Assembly: GCA_013361075.1 (NCBI GenBank)
Contig: JABWAJ010000029.1
Span: forward strand, 1 to 20,254
Length of the DNA: 20,254 bases
Source: Saprospiraceae bacterium
GTDB taxonomy: Bacteria > Bacteroidota > Bacteroidia > Chitinophagales > Saprospiraceae
Reading direction: 5' to 3'
Under the pieces are notes generated by a model. It made no database searches. It was not told the origin of the DNA and saw only the letters and a program-made list of their open reading frames with translations. Below, piece by piece: positions 6,667-15,021 of the stretch; position 1 is the first letter of the stretch; every line of letters begins with the position of its first letter. The translations under genes were made by a program, and so were the position numbers.

Positions 6667-6804
6667 TTATTTTTCCTGTGGTGTTTCGGTTTTCGGTTTT
6701 TCTGTTTCCTCAGTTAGCAACAAGTCAGCCAAATTTTGAGCCATAATGGCTTGTTCATCCAATGCCTCTATGAGATTGTAAGGAAAATCGAGTAAGCTGA
6801 TCAT
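6667..6804 (-). CDS. Likely small protein (45 aa)
   Basis: Hand translation gives MISLLDFPYNLIEALDEQ, then AIMAQNLADLLLTEETEK and the tail PKTETPQEK. The first 30 residues form an amphipathic, Leu-rich helix pattern; the last 15 are charged and probably disordered. No family recognised. Support for a real gene is contextual: a TAnnTTTG promoter element lies 39 nt upstream of the ATG, and a strong terminator lies about 135 nt downstream on the same strand, giving an isolated transcript of about 350 nt. The length of the untranslated 3' part also leaves room for a regulatory RNA rather than, or as well as, a protein. Confidence 0.45.
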   Translation of the reverse strand: MISLLDFPYNLIEALDEQAIMAQNLADLLLTEETEKPKTETPQEK

Positions 6805-6842
6805 GGCATGTTGTTTTTGGTGTTTCCAATTCAACTATGCTA

Positions 6843-6850
6843 CAAATGTA
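6843..6850 (-). promoter_or_regulatory. Promoter -7 element of the 45-aa gene
   Basis: TACATTTG on the minus strand matches TAnnTTTG. Transcription would start near 6837, 33 nt before the ATG at 6804. No ideal -33 TTG is present. Confidence 0.4.
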
Positions 6851-6923
6851 CAGGCACTGATACTAACCAGGCTCTTTATCTAAGTTGGGCGAAATCATGA
6901 GAAAAAAAAGTAGAAGCCCGCAC

Positions 6924-6944
6924 TTTTAAGTAACCTTTCACGCT
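6924..6944 (+). repeat. Imperfect 21-bp direct repeat, copy 2
   Basis: TTTTAAGTAACCTTTCACGCT, the partner of 6539-6559. This copy ends exactly at the start codon of the next plus-strand gene. Confidence 0.5.
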
Positions 6945-8453
6945 ATGTTGTTAATCGAAAAAGTAATCAAACTTTTAGACGATTTCCATTTTGGAGTCTT
7001 CAGAGAGTACCTGCGCGATATGAGCACCCGCTCCTATTACCCGCTTGCACTAATAGATGTGCTGAATCGTGATTTCGAAACAGAACAAGAAGTTGAAAAG
7101 ATTTTTAAAAACATTTACGGAGAGTCGCCTTCCGGGGAAAAAGACATGAATAAACTGTGGCAATTAAGCCATTACACTTTTAAACTAACCAGTTTTTTAG
7201 CCCGAAACTATCCCGATTACCTGCAACACAACATTACCCGCATCCAACATCTGGTCAACAAGGGAAAATTGAGCAGTGCAACCCGACTCGCAGAAATTAC
7301 CCTTGAAGTGAGCGAAAAAATCGAAGACTACGACACATCGATTAAAATCCTGCGTTTTTTTGCACAACGTGAAGCTTTCCTCGAATCGCACAAGGAAGCC
7401 TCGGGGTATTACGAGCAGATTGCCGGGTTGCTTCGCTTAAGACAAGACCTCAATGAAATCAGTCTTTTTGTTTACCAACAGCTGAAAGACAAAGGAAAAG
7501 AAAAAACAACCAACATAAATGAAATACTGGCATTCCTTCAACCCTACCGAAACAGCAAAAGCCAGGCGGTGCAACTTATGGCCAGGCTGAATGCCTCTTA
7601 CCTTCTTTATTTGTCCCGCGACCCCGGTTTTTATACCCCCGGGAGTTTTGCAGAGTTGGAAGACATCGAGGATACGCTGAATAAATACGAATACATCATA
7701 TTTCCGCACCTGCATAACCTGCGCCCCAAACTGAGCTTTCTGAAACTGAATTATTCCGTTCGGCAACTGGATTCGGAAAAGGCGTTGAAAGAAGCTGGTG
7801 CCATCATGGAGCACAGTGATGAGGATTTATTTTGGCATAGTTTCATCAACCAGCCGGAGATAAATTCCATCAGCATACAAACCAGCTACCTGGTCAGCAA
7901 TTTTTTTACCAGCTACCGAAGCGACCATGCCGAGTTGTTGCCACAAGAAAAAAAAGACCTCATCCTGTTCCTGAAAAACAGATGTAAATCATTGCTCGAC
8001 AACAAATTCCTTCAGGAAAATTATTTGGTTCGGTACATAAATCTGACCACTGTTTATTCGGGCTTGCTGTTGCTGGGAACAAAAAAAGAAATCGAAGAAA
8101 GCTTTGAACTCCTGGAAAACCTGCTGTTGTTCTATCAGCAAGTACCCTTTCATGCCTATATCGATCCCATCTATACCAATATGATCATGGCAGGTTTTTG
8201 TCTGAAAGATTTTGAAAAAGTGGAGCGAAGCTATCGCAGGTACAAAAAATCGACCAGCGGAAAAGTAGTCAATCAGGAAAATGACCTCGCCCTGCATGGA
8301 TTCTACTACGCAGCCAAATGGATAGAAACAAAAAGGGAGCAATACGTTAAAAAATTGGCAGCAGTCATTGAGCAAACTTCAGGCAAACCTAACCTCGACT
8401 CTACCAACTCGTTGCTCTTAAATGTTAGTGCTTATTTTAATATTCCTGTATAA
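6945..8453 (+). CDS. Alpha-helical repeat (TPR-like) protein of unknown function (502 aa)
   Basis: A soluble, all-helical solenoid with no signal peptide or membrane segment. Helix-turn-helix units recur throughout, for example GKLSSATRLAEITLEVSEKI (about 105-124) and later LGTKKEIEESFELLENLL. The N-terminal segment VIKLLDDFHFGVFREYLRDM resembles in pattern the N-terminus of the protein at 13075-14499 (KLYSILQNF...CRKYLQS): a Leu-rich helix, an acidic or charged helix, then -YL. I infer that they are distant members of one expanded helical-repeat family. No catalytic motif is visible. The gene is monocistronic; the preceding gene is on the other strand and the next starts 162 bp later. A short TTTGGT/ACCAAA hairpin follows the stop at 8454-8471. 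Function unknown. Confidence 0.85.
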   Translation: MLLIEKVIKLLDDFHFGVFREYLRDMSTRSYYPLALIDVLNRDFETEQEVEKIFKNIYGESPSGEKDMNKLWQLSHYTFKLTSFLARNYPDYLQHNITRIQHLVNKGKLSSATRLAEITLEVSEKIEDYDTSIKILRFFAQREAFLESHKEASGYYEQIAGLLRLRQDLNEISLFVYQQLKDKGKEKTTNINEILAFLQPYRNSKSQAVQLMARLNASYLLYLSRDPGFYTPGSFAELEDIEDTLNKYEYIIFPHLHNLRPKLSFLKLNYSVRQLDSEKALKEAGAIMEHSDEDLFWHSFINQPEINSISIQTSYLVSNFFTSYRSDHAELLPQEKKDLILFLKNRCKSLLDNKFLQENYLVRYINLTTVYSGLLLLGTKKEIEESFELLENLLLFYQQVPFHAYIDPIYTNMIMAGFCLKDFEKVERSYRRYKKSTSGKVVNQENDLALHGFYYAAKWIETKREQYVKKLAAVIEQTSGKPNLDSTNSLLLNVSAYFNIPV

Positions 8454-8615
8454 TTTGGTTTTTTTACCAAAGGCGATTATTTTTACCCAAATTATCTTAT
8501 TTAGACTTAATAAGGCATTGTCCACCAATGCCGGTTACACTGTTTACTTCCACACAATTTACCTGACTAAGCACCAGCTTATCTTGTCACATTATTTCAC
8601 GAATTTCAAAAAGTT

Positions 8616-9545
8616 ATGACCATGAAGCGTCTTACCTTCTTTCTTACGCTTTATTTTTGGGTATTGGCCAGCGTAGCCCGTGGACAGTCTACAGACCCAT
8701 TCATCAATGAAGTCAATTACAAGGCAACCAATCCGGCCCAACGCGGTGCCGAGGTTGCCGGTCCTGCCGGAACCGATATGACCGGTTGGTCCATTGTTTC
8801 TTACCAGCCCAATGGTACGGTTGCCAGTACCCGGCCAATCAATTCGGGCTCAATCCCTGATTTGCAAAACGGGCATGGCTCCATTTGGTACGATGTCGAG
8901 CAATCCAGCCAGCCAAGTGGTGGCGGCGGTGGCGGTATGGCACTGGTTAAACCGGATGGTACGGTTACTCAATTCATCAGCTACGGCACAAATCTGATTT
9001 TCAGCGTCATTATCACTGCAACCAATGGTCCGGCCAGTGGAATGACATCCCAGCACATTGGCACCCAGTTGCTGTCCGGAAGTTCCCTCCAACTTACCGG
9101 TATTGGCCTGGAATACCTGGATTTTATCTGGGCACTCCCGGGCGGAAGTACTCCGGGCCAGGTCAATACGCTGCAAATCTTTGGGCTGCTTGGCAATTTG
9201 CTCAATAGCACAATTGGCTCATTGTTCGCCCAGGCTGCGGCTGAAAAGCCTGCTACAGAAACTTTTTTAATGCCTTTTGGCAAGGTACAGCAGGAAGTTG
9301 GTTTCGACCTGCAAGTCTATCCAAACCCGGTTTCCGATTACCTGCAGGTCAATTTCGGGGAGGACCTCCCTGAAACAGCAACGCTTAGCATCATCAGCTC
9401 CAATGGCCGCCTCGTCAAATCCACTACAACAGCCGCCCAAACAAAGCAGGTTGAACTGGATTTGAAAAACTTGCCGGCCGGTATTTATGCCATACGGTTG
9501 ACCACAGCAAAAGGGCAGGTAACCAAAATCATCATGAAGCAATGA
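8616..9545 (+). CDS. Secreted lamin-tail-like domain protein with T9SS sorting domain
   Basis: A 309-aa exported protein. The signal peptide spans about residues 1-24 (hydrophobic core FFLTLYFWVLASV, likely cut after ARG before QSTDPF). A start three codons in (MKRLTFF, at 8622) is equally possible. Residues 27-190 resemble the lamin-tail (LTD) fold of bacterial surface proteins: FINEVNYKA, then EVAGPAGTDMTGWSIVSYQP and a Gly-rich turn (SGGGGGGMAL). Residues 230-309 are a type A T9SS C-terminal domain: VYPNPVSDYLQV (from 234), LPAGIYAIRL and the final basic VTKIIMKQ. This domain should direct outer-membrane translocation and surface attachment or release. The protein is probably a surface or extracellular adhesin-like or substrate-binding protein; no enzyme active site is seen. 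Confidence 0.88.
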   Translation: MTMKRLTFFLTLYFWVLASVARGQSTDPFINEVNYKATNPAQRGAEVAGPAGTDMTGWSIVSYQPNGTVASTRPINSGSIPDLQNGHGSIWYDVEQSSQPSGGGGGGMALVKPDGTVTQFISYGTNLIFSVIITATNGPASGMTSQHIGTQLLSGSSLQLTGIGLEYLDFIWALPGGSTPGQVNTLQIFGLLGNLLNSTIGSLFAQAAAEKPATETFLMPFGKVQQEVGFDLQVYPNPVSDYLQVNFGEDLPETATLSIISSNGRLVKSTTTAAQTKQVELDLKNLPAGIYAIRLTTAKGQVTKIIMKQ

Positions 9546-9674
9546 CCTTGCCCTAAAAGTATACCCCACAGGTATTATTCCGGAGAAAAAACACTTGCTG
9601 CTCAGGTGGAAATAAGAGCTTGTTGGGGAATTCATCAATCGGCTGTGGCTGGCAAATTTTACTTTATACTTCGT

Positions 9675-9717
9675 TAAATTTTTTCAACATAGCTGCCGGC
9701 TATGTTGAAAAAATTTA
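9675..9717. repeat. Perfect 19-bp inverted repeat (hairpin)
   Basis: TAAATTTTTTCAACATAGC (9675-9693) is repeated exactly as its reverse complement at 9699-9717, with a 5-nt loop TGCCG. It lies in the 300-bp gap between the lamin-tail protein and the phosphatase. The T-run is in the 5' arm and the A-run in the 3' arm, opposite to a classical terminator, but the stem is long enough to stop or stabilise transcripts in either direction. The rest of the gap (9546-9674, 9718-9804) shows nothing recognisable. Confidence 0.85.
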
Positions 9718-9804
9718 CCTCGTCTAAAACAAAATTTCCTAAGCCTCGCTCGATCATAAAACTCCCAATAAGCGCTTAAGTCCGGGATAATGCCTGTTTT
9801 ACTA

Positions 9805-9812
9805 TATATTTG
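9805..9812 (+). promoter_or_regulatory. Promoter -7 element of the phosphatase gene
   Basis: TATATTTG, an exact match to TAnnTTTG, 33 nt upstream of the ATG at 9846. No convincing -33 TTG is seen at 19-20 nt. Confidence 0.45.
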
Positions 9813-9845
9813 GACCATTGAAAACTTACAAGACCGGAATCTTCT

Positions 9846-10757
9846 ATGATTGATGTTATCGGAGACATTCACGGCTATGCCGATAAACTCACTGCTTTGC
9901 TGCACAAATTGGGATACACCAAGCAAAATGGCACTTATACCCACCCGGAAAGAACCGCACTTTTTGTGGGTGATTACATTGACCGGGGCCCTAAAATCAG
10001 GGAAACCCTTCACATCATCCGGAGCATGGTGGAAAGCGGACAGGCCATTGCGCTTATGGGAAACCACGAATACAATGCCCTGTGTTTCCATTTCCAGGAA
10101 AGCGAGGGCGGCCATTTAAGAAAACACCACATCAAAAACATCATCCAGCATTATGAGACCCTGAAACAGTTTCTGAACCGGCAGGAAGAATACGAAGATT
10201 ATCTGGACTGGTTTAAATCACTGCCTTTGTATTACGAAACAGCAACTTTCAGGGCTGTACATGCCTGCTGGGATGCCCATCACCTCAAAACGTTGCGGGC
10301 TGTTTTGCCCGGCGACTGCCTGACGGATGAACTGATCTATTTATCGGTACGCAAAGGCACGGCGCTCAACATTGCTGTTGACGAAACCTTAAAGGGAAAA
10401 GAAATTACGCTGCCGGAAGCATTTCATTTCGAGGACAAAGAAGGCGTCCGGCGGAGGCAAATCCGCATTAAATGGTGGGAAAATCCGGTCGTAGCCAATT
10501 ATAAACATCACAGTGTCATCAACATGGAGACGTTGCCTGAGACGCCCATTGACCCGGCCCTGCTGAACAGCTTATGGCACTATGATGAGTCGGAAAAACC
10601 GGTTTTTTTTGGTCACTACTGGCTTTCATGCGAACCCATGCTATTTAGAAACAATATCTGCTGCCTCGATTACAGTGTCGCCAAAAACGGCCCCCTGGTT
10701 GCCTATCGGTTTGATGGAGAGCAGGAACTTCAGGCGACTAAATTTGTCATGGTCTAA
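9846..10757 (+). CDS. Metallophosphoesterase, PPP family (Ser/Thr phosphatase or ApaH/PrpE-like)
   Basis: A 303-aa cytosolic hydrolase with the full binuclear-metal signature: GDIHG (6-10), GDYIDRGP (42-49), GNHE (72-75), His139 in RAVHACWD, and GH (256-257) in FFGHYW. These supply the Asp, His and Asn metal ligands and the general acid His of PPP-type phosphatases. The order and spacing suit bacterial protein phosphatases and symmetrical diadenosine tetraphosphatases; the sequence alone does not choose between phosphoprotein and Ap4A as substrate. The segment between GNHE and the third motif is long and charged (HLRKHHIKNII), a family-specific insertion. The gene is convergent with proA, with 13 bp between stops. 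It has its own promoter element 33 nt upstream. Confidence 0.9.
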   Translation: MIDVIGDIHGYADKLTALLHKLGYTKQNGTYTHPERTALFVGDYIDRGPKIRETLHIIRSMVESGQAIALMGNHEYNALCFHFQESEGGHLRKHHIKNIIQHYETLKQFLNRQEEYEDYLDWFKSLPLYYETATFRAVHACWDAHHLKTLRAVLPGDCLTDELIYLSVRKGTALNIAVDETLKGKEITLPEAFHFEDKEGVRRRQIRIKWWENPVVANYKHHSVINMETLPETPIDPALLNSLWHYDESEKPVFFGHYWLSCEPMLFRNNICCLDYSVAKNGPLVAYRFDGEQELQATKFVMV

Positions 10758-10770
10758 CCCTCAGGGGCGA

Positions 10771-12012
10771 TTACCACCGCACCTGGCCTTCCCCTTCCAC
10801 AATCCATTTTTCTGTTACTAATTTTTCGAGGGCAAAAGGCCCCCGGGCATGCAGCTTTTGGGTGGAAATACCGATTTCAGCACCCAACCCAAACATCCCG
10901 CCATCTGTAAAGCGGGTAGAGGCATTGGTATAAACAGCAGCAGCATCCACTGTTTCGATAAAGCGGAGACAAACCTCCTTGTTTTCAGAAACAATTGCCT
11001 CAGAATGCCTGGAAGAATGCTTTCCGATATGCCGGAGTGCTTCATCCACGTTCTCTACTATTTTTACCGAACATTTATAATCTAAAAATTCCCGGCCAAA
11101 ATCTTCAGGTTCTGCTTGTTGCAAACGGGAAAAACCTGCCTGTTGCAGGATCTGAAATCCCGGTGCATCGGCGTACACCTTTACCTTCCATTGTTCAAAA
11201 GGTTCGCACAACATCGGCAAAAACAACGAGGCTACGGCCGCATCTACAACAATGGTATCCAGGGCATTGCAAACTGAAGGGCGCGACACTTTGGCATTCA
11301 CTACGATGTCGCGTGCTTTTTCAAGATCAGCCTCTGCCTGCACATAAGTATGGCAGACCCCCGCTCCGGTTTCGATAACCGGTACGCGCGAATGCTCGCG
11401 AACAAAACGGATAAGAGATTCTGAGCCCCTCGGGATGATGATGTCTATATAGCGGGTGGCTGTGAGCATTGTTTTTACAAGGTCGCGGTCGGTTGGCAGC
11501 AAAGCCACACAATCTTTGCTCAATCCCTCCTGCTCCAAAACACGCTGAATCAAACCAACCATAACGGTATTGGTCTCAAAGGCATCCGTGCCGCCACGAA
11601 GCACTGCGGCATTACCCGAACGCAGGCAGAGTGCGGTCACATCAAGTGTCACGTTAGGCCTTGATTCGTAGATGATGCCAACTACCCCCAAAGGCACACT
11701 GATTTTGCGCAGACGCAAACCATTTGCCAGAGTGCGCTCCAGCAGGGTTGAACCTGACGGATCCGGCAAATCAGCCACGTCCCGAATGCTTTGCGCCAAT
11801 GCTTTCAGACGGGGTGTATCCAGCATCAACCGGTCGTATTTGGGATCACCTGGGTCCATGCGTGCCAGATCGAGACGATTGGCAGCAAGAATAGCATCCA
11901 TTTCGTTTTCAGCAACCGCCGCTATGCGATGCAGCAAACTCTGTTTACGGGCATTGCCAAGGCTCCTGAGCTGGGCGGAAGCAAGGTGGGTAGCTTCCAA
12001 TTGGGCCAGCAT
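10771..12012 (-). CDS. proA: Gamma-glutamyl phosphate reductase
   Basis: ProA reduces glutamyl 5-phosphate with NADPH to glutamate semialdehyde, the second step of proline synthesis. I start it at 12012 (MLAQLEATHLASAQL), 4 bp after the proB stop; this gives 413 aa, close to E. coli ProA (417), and its N-terminus aligns with that protein. Upstream in-frame ATGs at 12054 and 12042 would overlap proB by 26-38 nt. Family motifs: GVVGIIYESRPNVT (about 110-122), AVLRGG, DIIIPRGS, and the catalytic Cys220 in ETGAGVCHTY. The C-terminus GMFGLGAEIGIST and LHARGPF is also typical. It is tightly linked to proB, so the unstable acyl phosphate can be passed on directly. No terminator is visible in the 13 bp to the convergent phosphatase. 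Confidence 0.96.
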   Translation of the reverse strand: MLAQLEATHLASAQLRSLGNARKQSLLHRIAAVAENEMDAILAANRLDLARMDPGDPKYDRLMLDTPRLKALAQSIRDVADLPDPSGSTLLERTLANGLRLRKISVPLGVVGIIYESRPNVTLDVTALCLRSGNAAVLRGGTDAFETNTVMVGLIQRVLEQEGLSKDCVALLPTDRDLVKTMLTATRYIDIIIPRGSESLIRFVREHSRVPVIETGAGVCHTYVQAEADLEKARDIVVNAKVSRPSVCNALDTIVVDAAVASLFLPMLCEPFEQWKVKVYADAPGFQILQQAGFSRLQQAEPEDFGREFLDYKCSVKIVENVDEALRHIGKHSSRHSEAIVSENKEVCLRFIETVDAAAVYTNASTRFTDGGMFGLGAEIGISTQKLHARGPFALEKLVTEKWIVEGEGQVRW

Positions 12013-12016
12013 GGCA

Positions 12017-13054
12017 TCAGAGGAGGACGATATCGTCTGCATGGGCGATTTCAAAGTTTTGAGTACTCAGATTTTTTGCAATGATTGCCGCCGGGTGCTT
12101 TACCCGTGCTATGGCAATGGTTTCGTGTTGGCCATTCAGCAATTCGATGACTTCCTGTTTTCCAAAATCGCCTTTGATTTTGCGCACGCCAACGGCCAGC
12201 AGGCTTTTTCGGTCCTGAATCGCCTGCACCGCACCGGCATCCAGTGTCAATCGCCCGGCGATGAGGCTGCCGCTCGCCAGCCATTTCTGTCGGGCATTCA
12301 ACGCCGCGGGTTGGGGTAAAAAGACCGTTCCTGTTTCTCCGGAGAGCGCCTTCGCAATCCCGTCCGGGGTACGGATGTTAAAAAACACGACCCTGATGCC
12401 CATGCGGGTAGCCAGGCGGGTATAGGTTAGTTTCGACAACATGCCGCCCAGCCCAAGCGAAGATTTATCTTCACGTACCAGGCCGAAAGCTTCCTGGCCC
12501 AGGTTTTGAACTACCGGAATGATCTTGCCCTGTGCATCAAGTAACCCGCCTACCGAAGTACTGATGAGCAGGCTTTCCGCATCGAATCCGGCTGCAATGA
12601 GGGTCGCTAATTCATCGTTGTCTGAAAATTTCAACTCTAAATTGCTGACCACATCATTTTCATTCGCAATCGGAATGATGCCATTGGCCCAAAGCTCCCG
12701 GTAAGTTTCTTTCAATTGCAAAAACTGGCGCCTGTTGGCAAAATGCTGGCGTTCGCAAAGACTTTGCGCAATCGGGATGCCGTATTCGCTGAAAAACCGG
12801 GAATACATATTCAACAAAAGCGGGTTTCCTACTGCCGCCGCCGCTTTCCGCTCCGTCAGGGTGCCTTTGTAATGCCGGATCGCGCCTTTGCCCGCGCCAA
12901 CAGCCCCCGAAGACACCAGCACGATGCGGTATTGGTGTTGCAAAGCGGCCACCTGAGTGGCAATAGCAGCAATGACCGTTTCGTCGGGTTCTCCATTGCT
13001 ATGGGTAATGGAGGCTGTACCAAATTTGATAACCAGAACAGGATGGAGCGCCAT
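12017..13054 (-). CDS. proB: Glutamate 5-kinase with PUA domain
   Basis: ProB phosphorylates glutamate to glutamyl 5-phosphate, the first and feedback-regulated step of proline synthesis. Start chosen at 13054 (MALHPVLVIKFGTASI), giving 345 aa. A longer frame from 13108 adds basic residues that overlap the end of the upstream gene. The amino-acid kinase domain fills residues 1-255, with IKFGTASIT (P-loop-like), SSGAVGAGKGAIRH, and the substrate region NENDVVSNLELKFSDNDELAT. The PUA domain is about 270-345 (LTLDAGAVQAIQDRKSLLAVGV). It follows the helical-repeat gene by 20 bp and precedes proA by 4 bp, so all three are probably cotranscribed. Confidence 0.96.
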   Translation of the reverse strand: MALHPVLVIKFGTASITHSNGEPDETVIAAIATQVAALQHQYRIVLVSSGAVGAGKGAIRHYKGTLTERKAAAAVGNPLLLNMYSRFFSEYGIPIAQSLCERQHFANRRQFLQLKETYRELWANGIIPIANENDVVSNLELKFSDNDELATLIAAGFDAESLLISTSVGGLLDAQGKIIPVVQNLGQEAFGLVREDKSSLGLGGMLSKLTYTRLATRMGIRVVFFNIRTPDGIAKALSGETGTVFLPQPAALNARQKWLASGSLIAGRLTLDAGAVQAIQDRKSLLAVGVRKIKGDFGKQEVIELLNGQHETIAIARVKHPAAIIAKNLSTQNFEIAHADDIVLL

Positions 13055-13074
13055 GTTTTGCTGTATATGAGTGT

Positions 13075-14499
13075 TTACTCGAGTTCTGCGATTTTTTCGA
13101 GGAGCCAATTGGGGCTGGCTAAGCGTTTTGTTGCCTGAACCTCCTGTTTTAGTACTTCCAGTGCTTTTTTATCTGAAGGATTTACCTTTAGAAGTTTTTT
13201 GGTAAATTTGATCAAATTAAAATAATCTTTTCGCTTATCAGAAGCAATGTCTTTATGGCGATTTAAATATGCACTAAAACTATCAATCAAAGAATACAAA
13301 GGTTCCAGTTCATCTAATTCATAATAAGTAGCAAGCAGCATCGCTTTAGAATTTAAATTGTATGTAACATCCTCATATTCAACATTTCTCAGTTGCTCTA
13401 TAACCTTTCCATATGTTTTTTGATAAAAATAAAGCTGAGCAAGATTATAGGTAACCGTGTTCCGTCGAAAATCTTCTTCCAGAAAGTCCTGGTATTTAAT
13501 AATAAAATCTTCAGTCCAGGTATATTCACCTAACCGGAGTGCAACTACAACAATATTCCTAAAATACCATGGTGAAATTTCGCCGTTTGCTATAATAATT
13601 TCTTTTTTTATCAGCGTTTGATAAAGGAAAAATAATTCTTTTAAAAAATTCTGATTCCCCTGATTAATTTTACGGATGCAGTAGTTTTGCGCCGACATAT
13701 AGAGTTCATCCTTAACAGCTTCTTCCGGAAAATAAATAGAATATTTATCCAGTAGTTCAATCAACCTGTGATAGTGATCTTCATTTTCCAGTTCTGTATA
13801 GAGCAAATAAATTTGATAGTAAACCATTACAGATGGTACTGATTCAAATTCAGGACTATTGACATGTTTTACAATTTCATCTATTAAAGATATTTTGTAA
13901 TCATAAGAAGCCAGGTTTTGCCGGCTTAATACTTCACAAGCTATTCTTAATTTTTCACTAAAGTAAAAAGAGTCAATGTTTTTTGCAATATCTTCTACAT
14001 TTGACTTTGAGGTTCTTTTAGTTTCATATTTCGTAAGATTGTAATAATTTTTCTCAATCTGGTATTGCTTCAGGTAAAAATCAGCATCTTTTAATTTTGC
14101 CTGCTCGGATATCCTGCGGGCATCTTTCATTACAGAATTGTAAAGCTTTTCCAGTTTTTTTTCACCGACTGCTTCAATCAGCAATGTAGTTTGCAACAAA
14201 ATGTTTTCCTGATAAACCACTAACGCCAGATAGTCTTCTACCAGTTTCAGCAAGTCTGAGCAAAATTTGCGAAACCGAATGTCATCGTAAGGTTGGTTCA
14301 GTGACAATTTTTTCCAGATGCTTTCTTTCCCCAGGTTTCCCTCATGCCCCGGTTTGTTGATGTCTTTGATCAACAAGTCGTAAAGATCCACCAGGGTTTG
14401 GTTGACATTAAAAAATGCAGACTGCAAGTATTTCCGGCAGCGGTTCTGTTCAGATTTGTTGAAATTCTGGAGTATGGAATACAGTTTGCTGTTGTGCAT
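13075..14499 (-). CDS. Alpha-helical repeat protein of unknown function, upstream of proBA (474 aa)
   Basis: A soluble helical protein. Start at 14499 (MHNSKLYSILQNFNKSEQ) rather than the ATG 24 nt upstream, because the hallmark segment KLYSILQNF-KSEQ-CRKYLQSAFFN begins here. TPR-like helix pairs follow along the whole length, for example YYQIYLLYTELENEDHYHRLIELLDKY and NLAQLYFYQKTYGKVIEQL. No signal peptide or catalytic motif is seen. The gene is noticeably more AT-rich than the proBA genes that follow, suggesting a different history. It lies 20 bp upstream of proB, so it is probably in the same transcript; whether it has any role in proline metabolism is unknown. Similar proteins seem to occur in many copies in Saprospiria, to my recollection. 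Confidence 0.85.
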   Translation of the reverse strand: MHNSKLYSILQNFNKSEQNRCRKYLQSAFFNVNQTLVDLYDLLIKDINKPGHEGNLGKESIWKKLSLNQPYDDIRFRKFCSDLLKLVEDYLALVVYQENILLQTTLLIEAVGEKKLEKLYNSVMKDARRISEQAKLKDADFYLKQYQIEKNYYNLTKYETKRTSKSNVEDIAKNIDSFYFSEKLRIACEVLSRQNLASYDYKISLIDEIVKHVNSPEFESVPSVMVYYQIYLLYTELENEDHYHRLIELLDKYSIYFPEEAVKDELYMSAQNYCIRKINQGNQNFLKELFFLYQTLIKKEIIIANGEISPWYFRNIVVVALRLGEYTWTEDFIIKYQDFLEEDFRRNTVTYNLAQLYFYQKTYGKVIEQLRNVEYEDVTYNLNSKAMLLATYYELDELEPLYSLIDSFSAYLNRHKDIASDKRKDYFNLIKFTKKLLKVNPSDKKALEVLKQEVQATKRLASPNWLLEKIAELE

Positions 14500-15021
14500 A
14501 ACGTAATAGCTGTTTGAATTCAAAGCGTGATGTTGTCAACTTGTTCAGGTTTTTGTCAATAAGAAGGCAAGAACCGGTTTTAGCTTGAAAAAATAACAAT
14601 ATGTAGTTGACAAGATCCCCTTTCCATCAGATGGCCTTGCTTCATTACTCAGAGGATGAACATCAGAATTACATGTCCGGATGTCATTTCTGAAAAAATT
14701 ATCAAATGTTTTCGACGGAATCACTTGCAGGATTGCCGCTATCTTGGTAATATTGCGTGTCATTTCGACTACAAGTAGGGTTGCTGCAAAGGTATGATTT
14801 TTCACAAATCAATCCAATTTATTTGTAGAAATGCCTTGTATTCAAATGCATAGATATAAAAAAGTAAACAATCAAACACCACAAACTCCAACTAAAGCAC
14901 CGTAAATGTTAAATCATCACCGGCGTTTTAGGTAACCAAAACACCTATTCCACGTATAAAATTTTGCCCGTAGCAAAGGCAAAGACCATTTTCAAAAGGC
15001 AATGATTTAAATCCACGATCC
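14500..15021. other. Intergenic region with leader of the 474-aa gene
   Basis: About 520 bp without a convincing gene. It contains a good minus-strand promoter (14787-14817), which implies a leader of about 280 nt before the 474-aa gene. A minus-strand frame from 14763 (MTRNITKIAAILQVIPSK, 72 aa) would start 17 nt after the predicted transcript start and end at 14545; its composition is not persuasive and I do not call it. Three TTGACA/TTGTCA-like motifs occur between 14530 and 14615. Nothing recognisable was found upstream of the plus-strand gene at 15022. Confidence 0.4.
14787..14817 (-). promoter_or_regulatory. Promoter for the 474-aa gene-proB-proA operon
   Basis: On the minus strand: TTG (14817-14815), a 20-nt spacer and TACCTTTG (14794-14787), matching TTG-N19/20-TAnnTTTG. 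The start site would be near 14780. It is the only good promoter in front of the operon. Confidence 0.6.

Noticed and set aside
6477..6746. 89-codon plus-strand open frame
   Set aside because: It runs across the minus-strand terminator hairpin and over the 45-aa gene on the other strand; composition is Phe/Leu-rich from T-rich DNA.
14545..14805. 86-codon minus-strand open frame in front of the 474-aa gene
   Set aside because: Its ATG lies upstream of the predicted transcript start and inside the promoter region; no protein-like pattern beyond chance.
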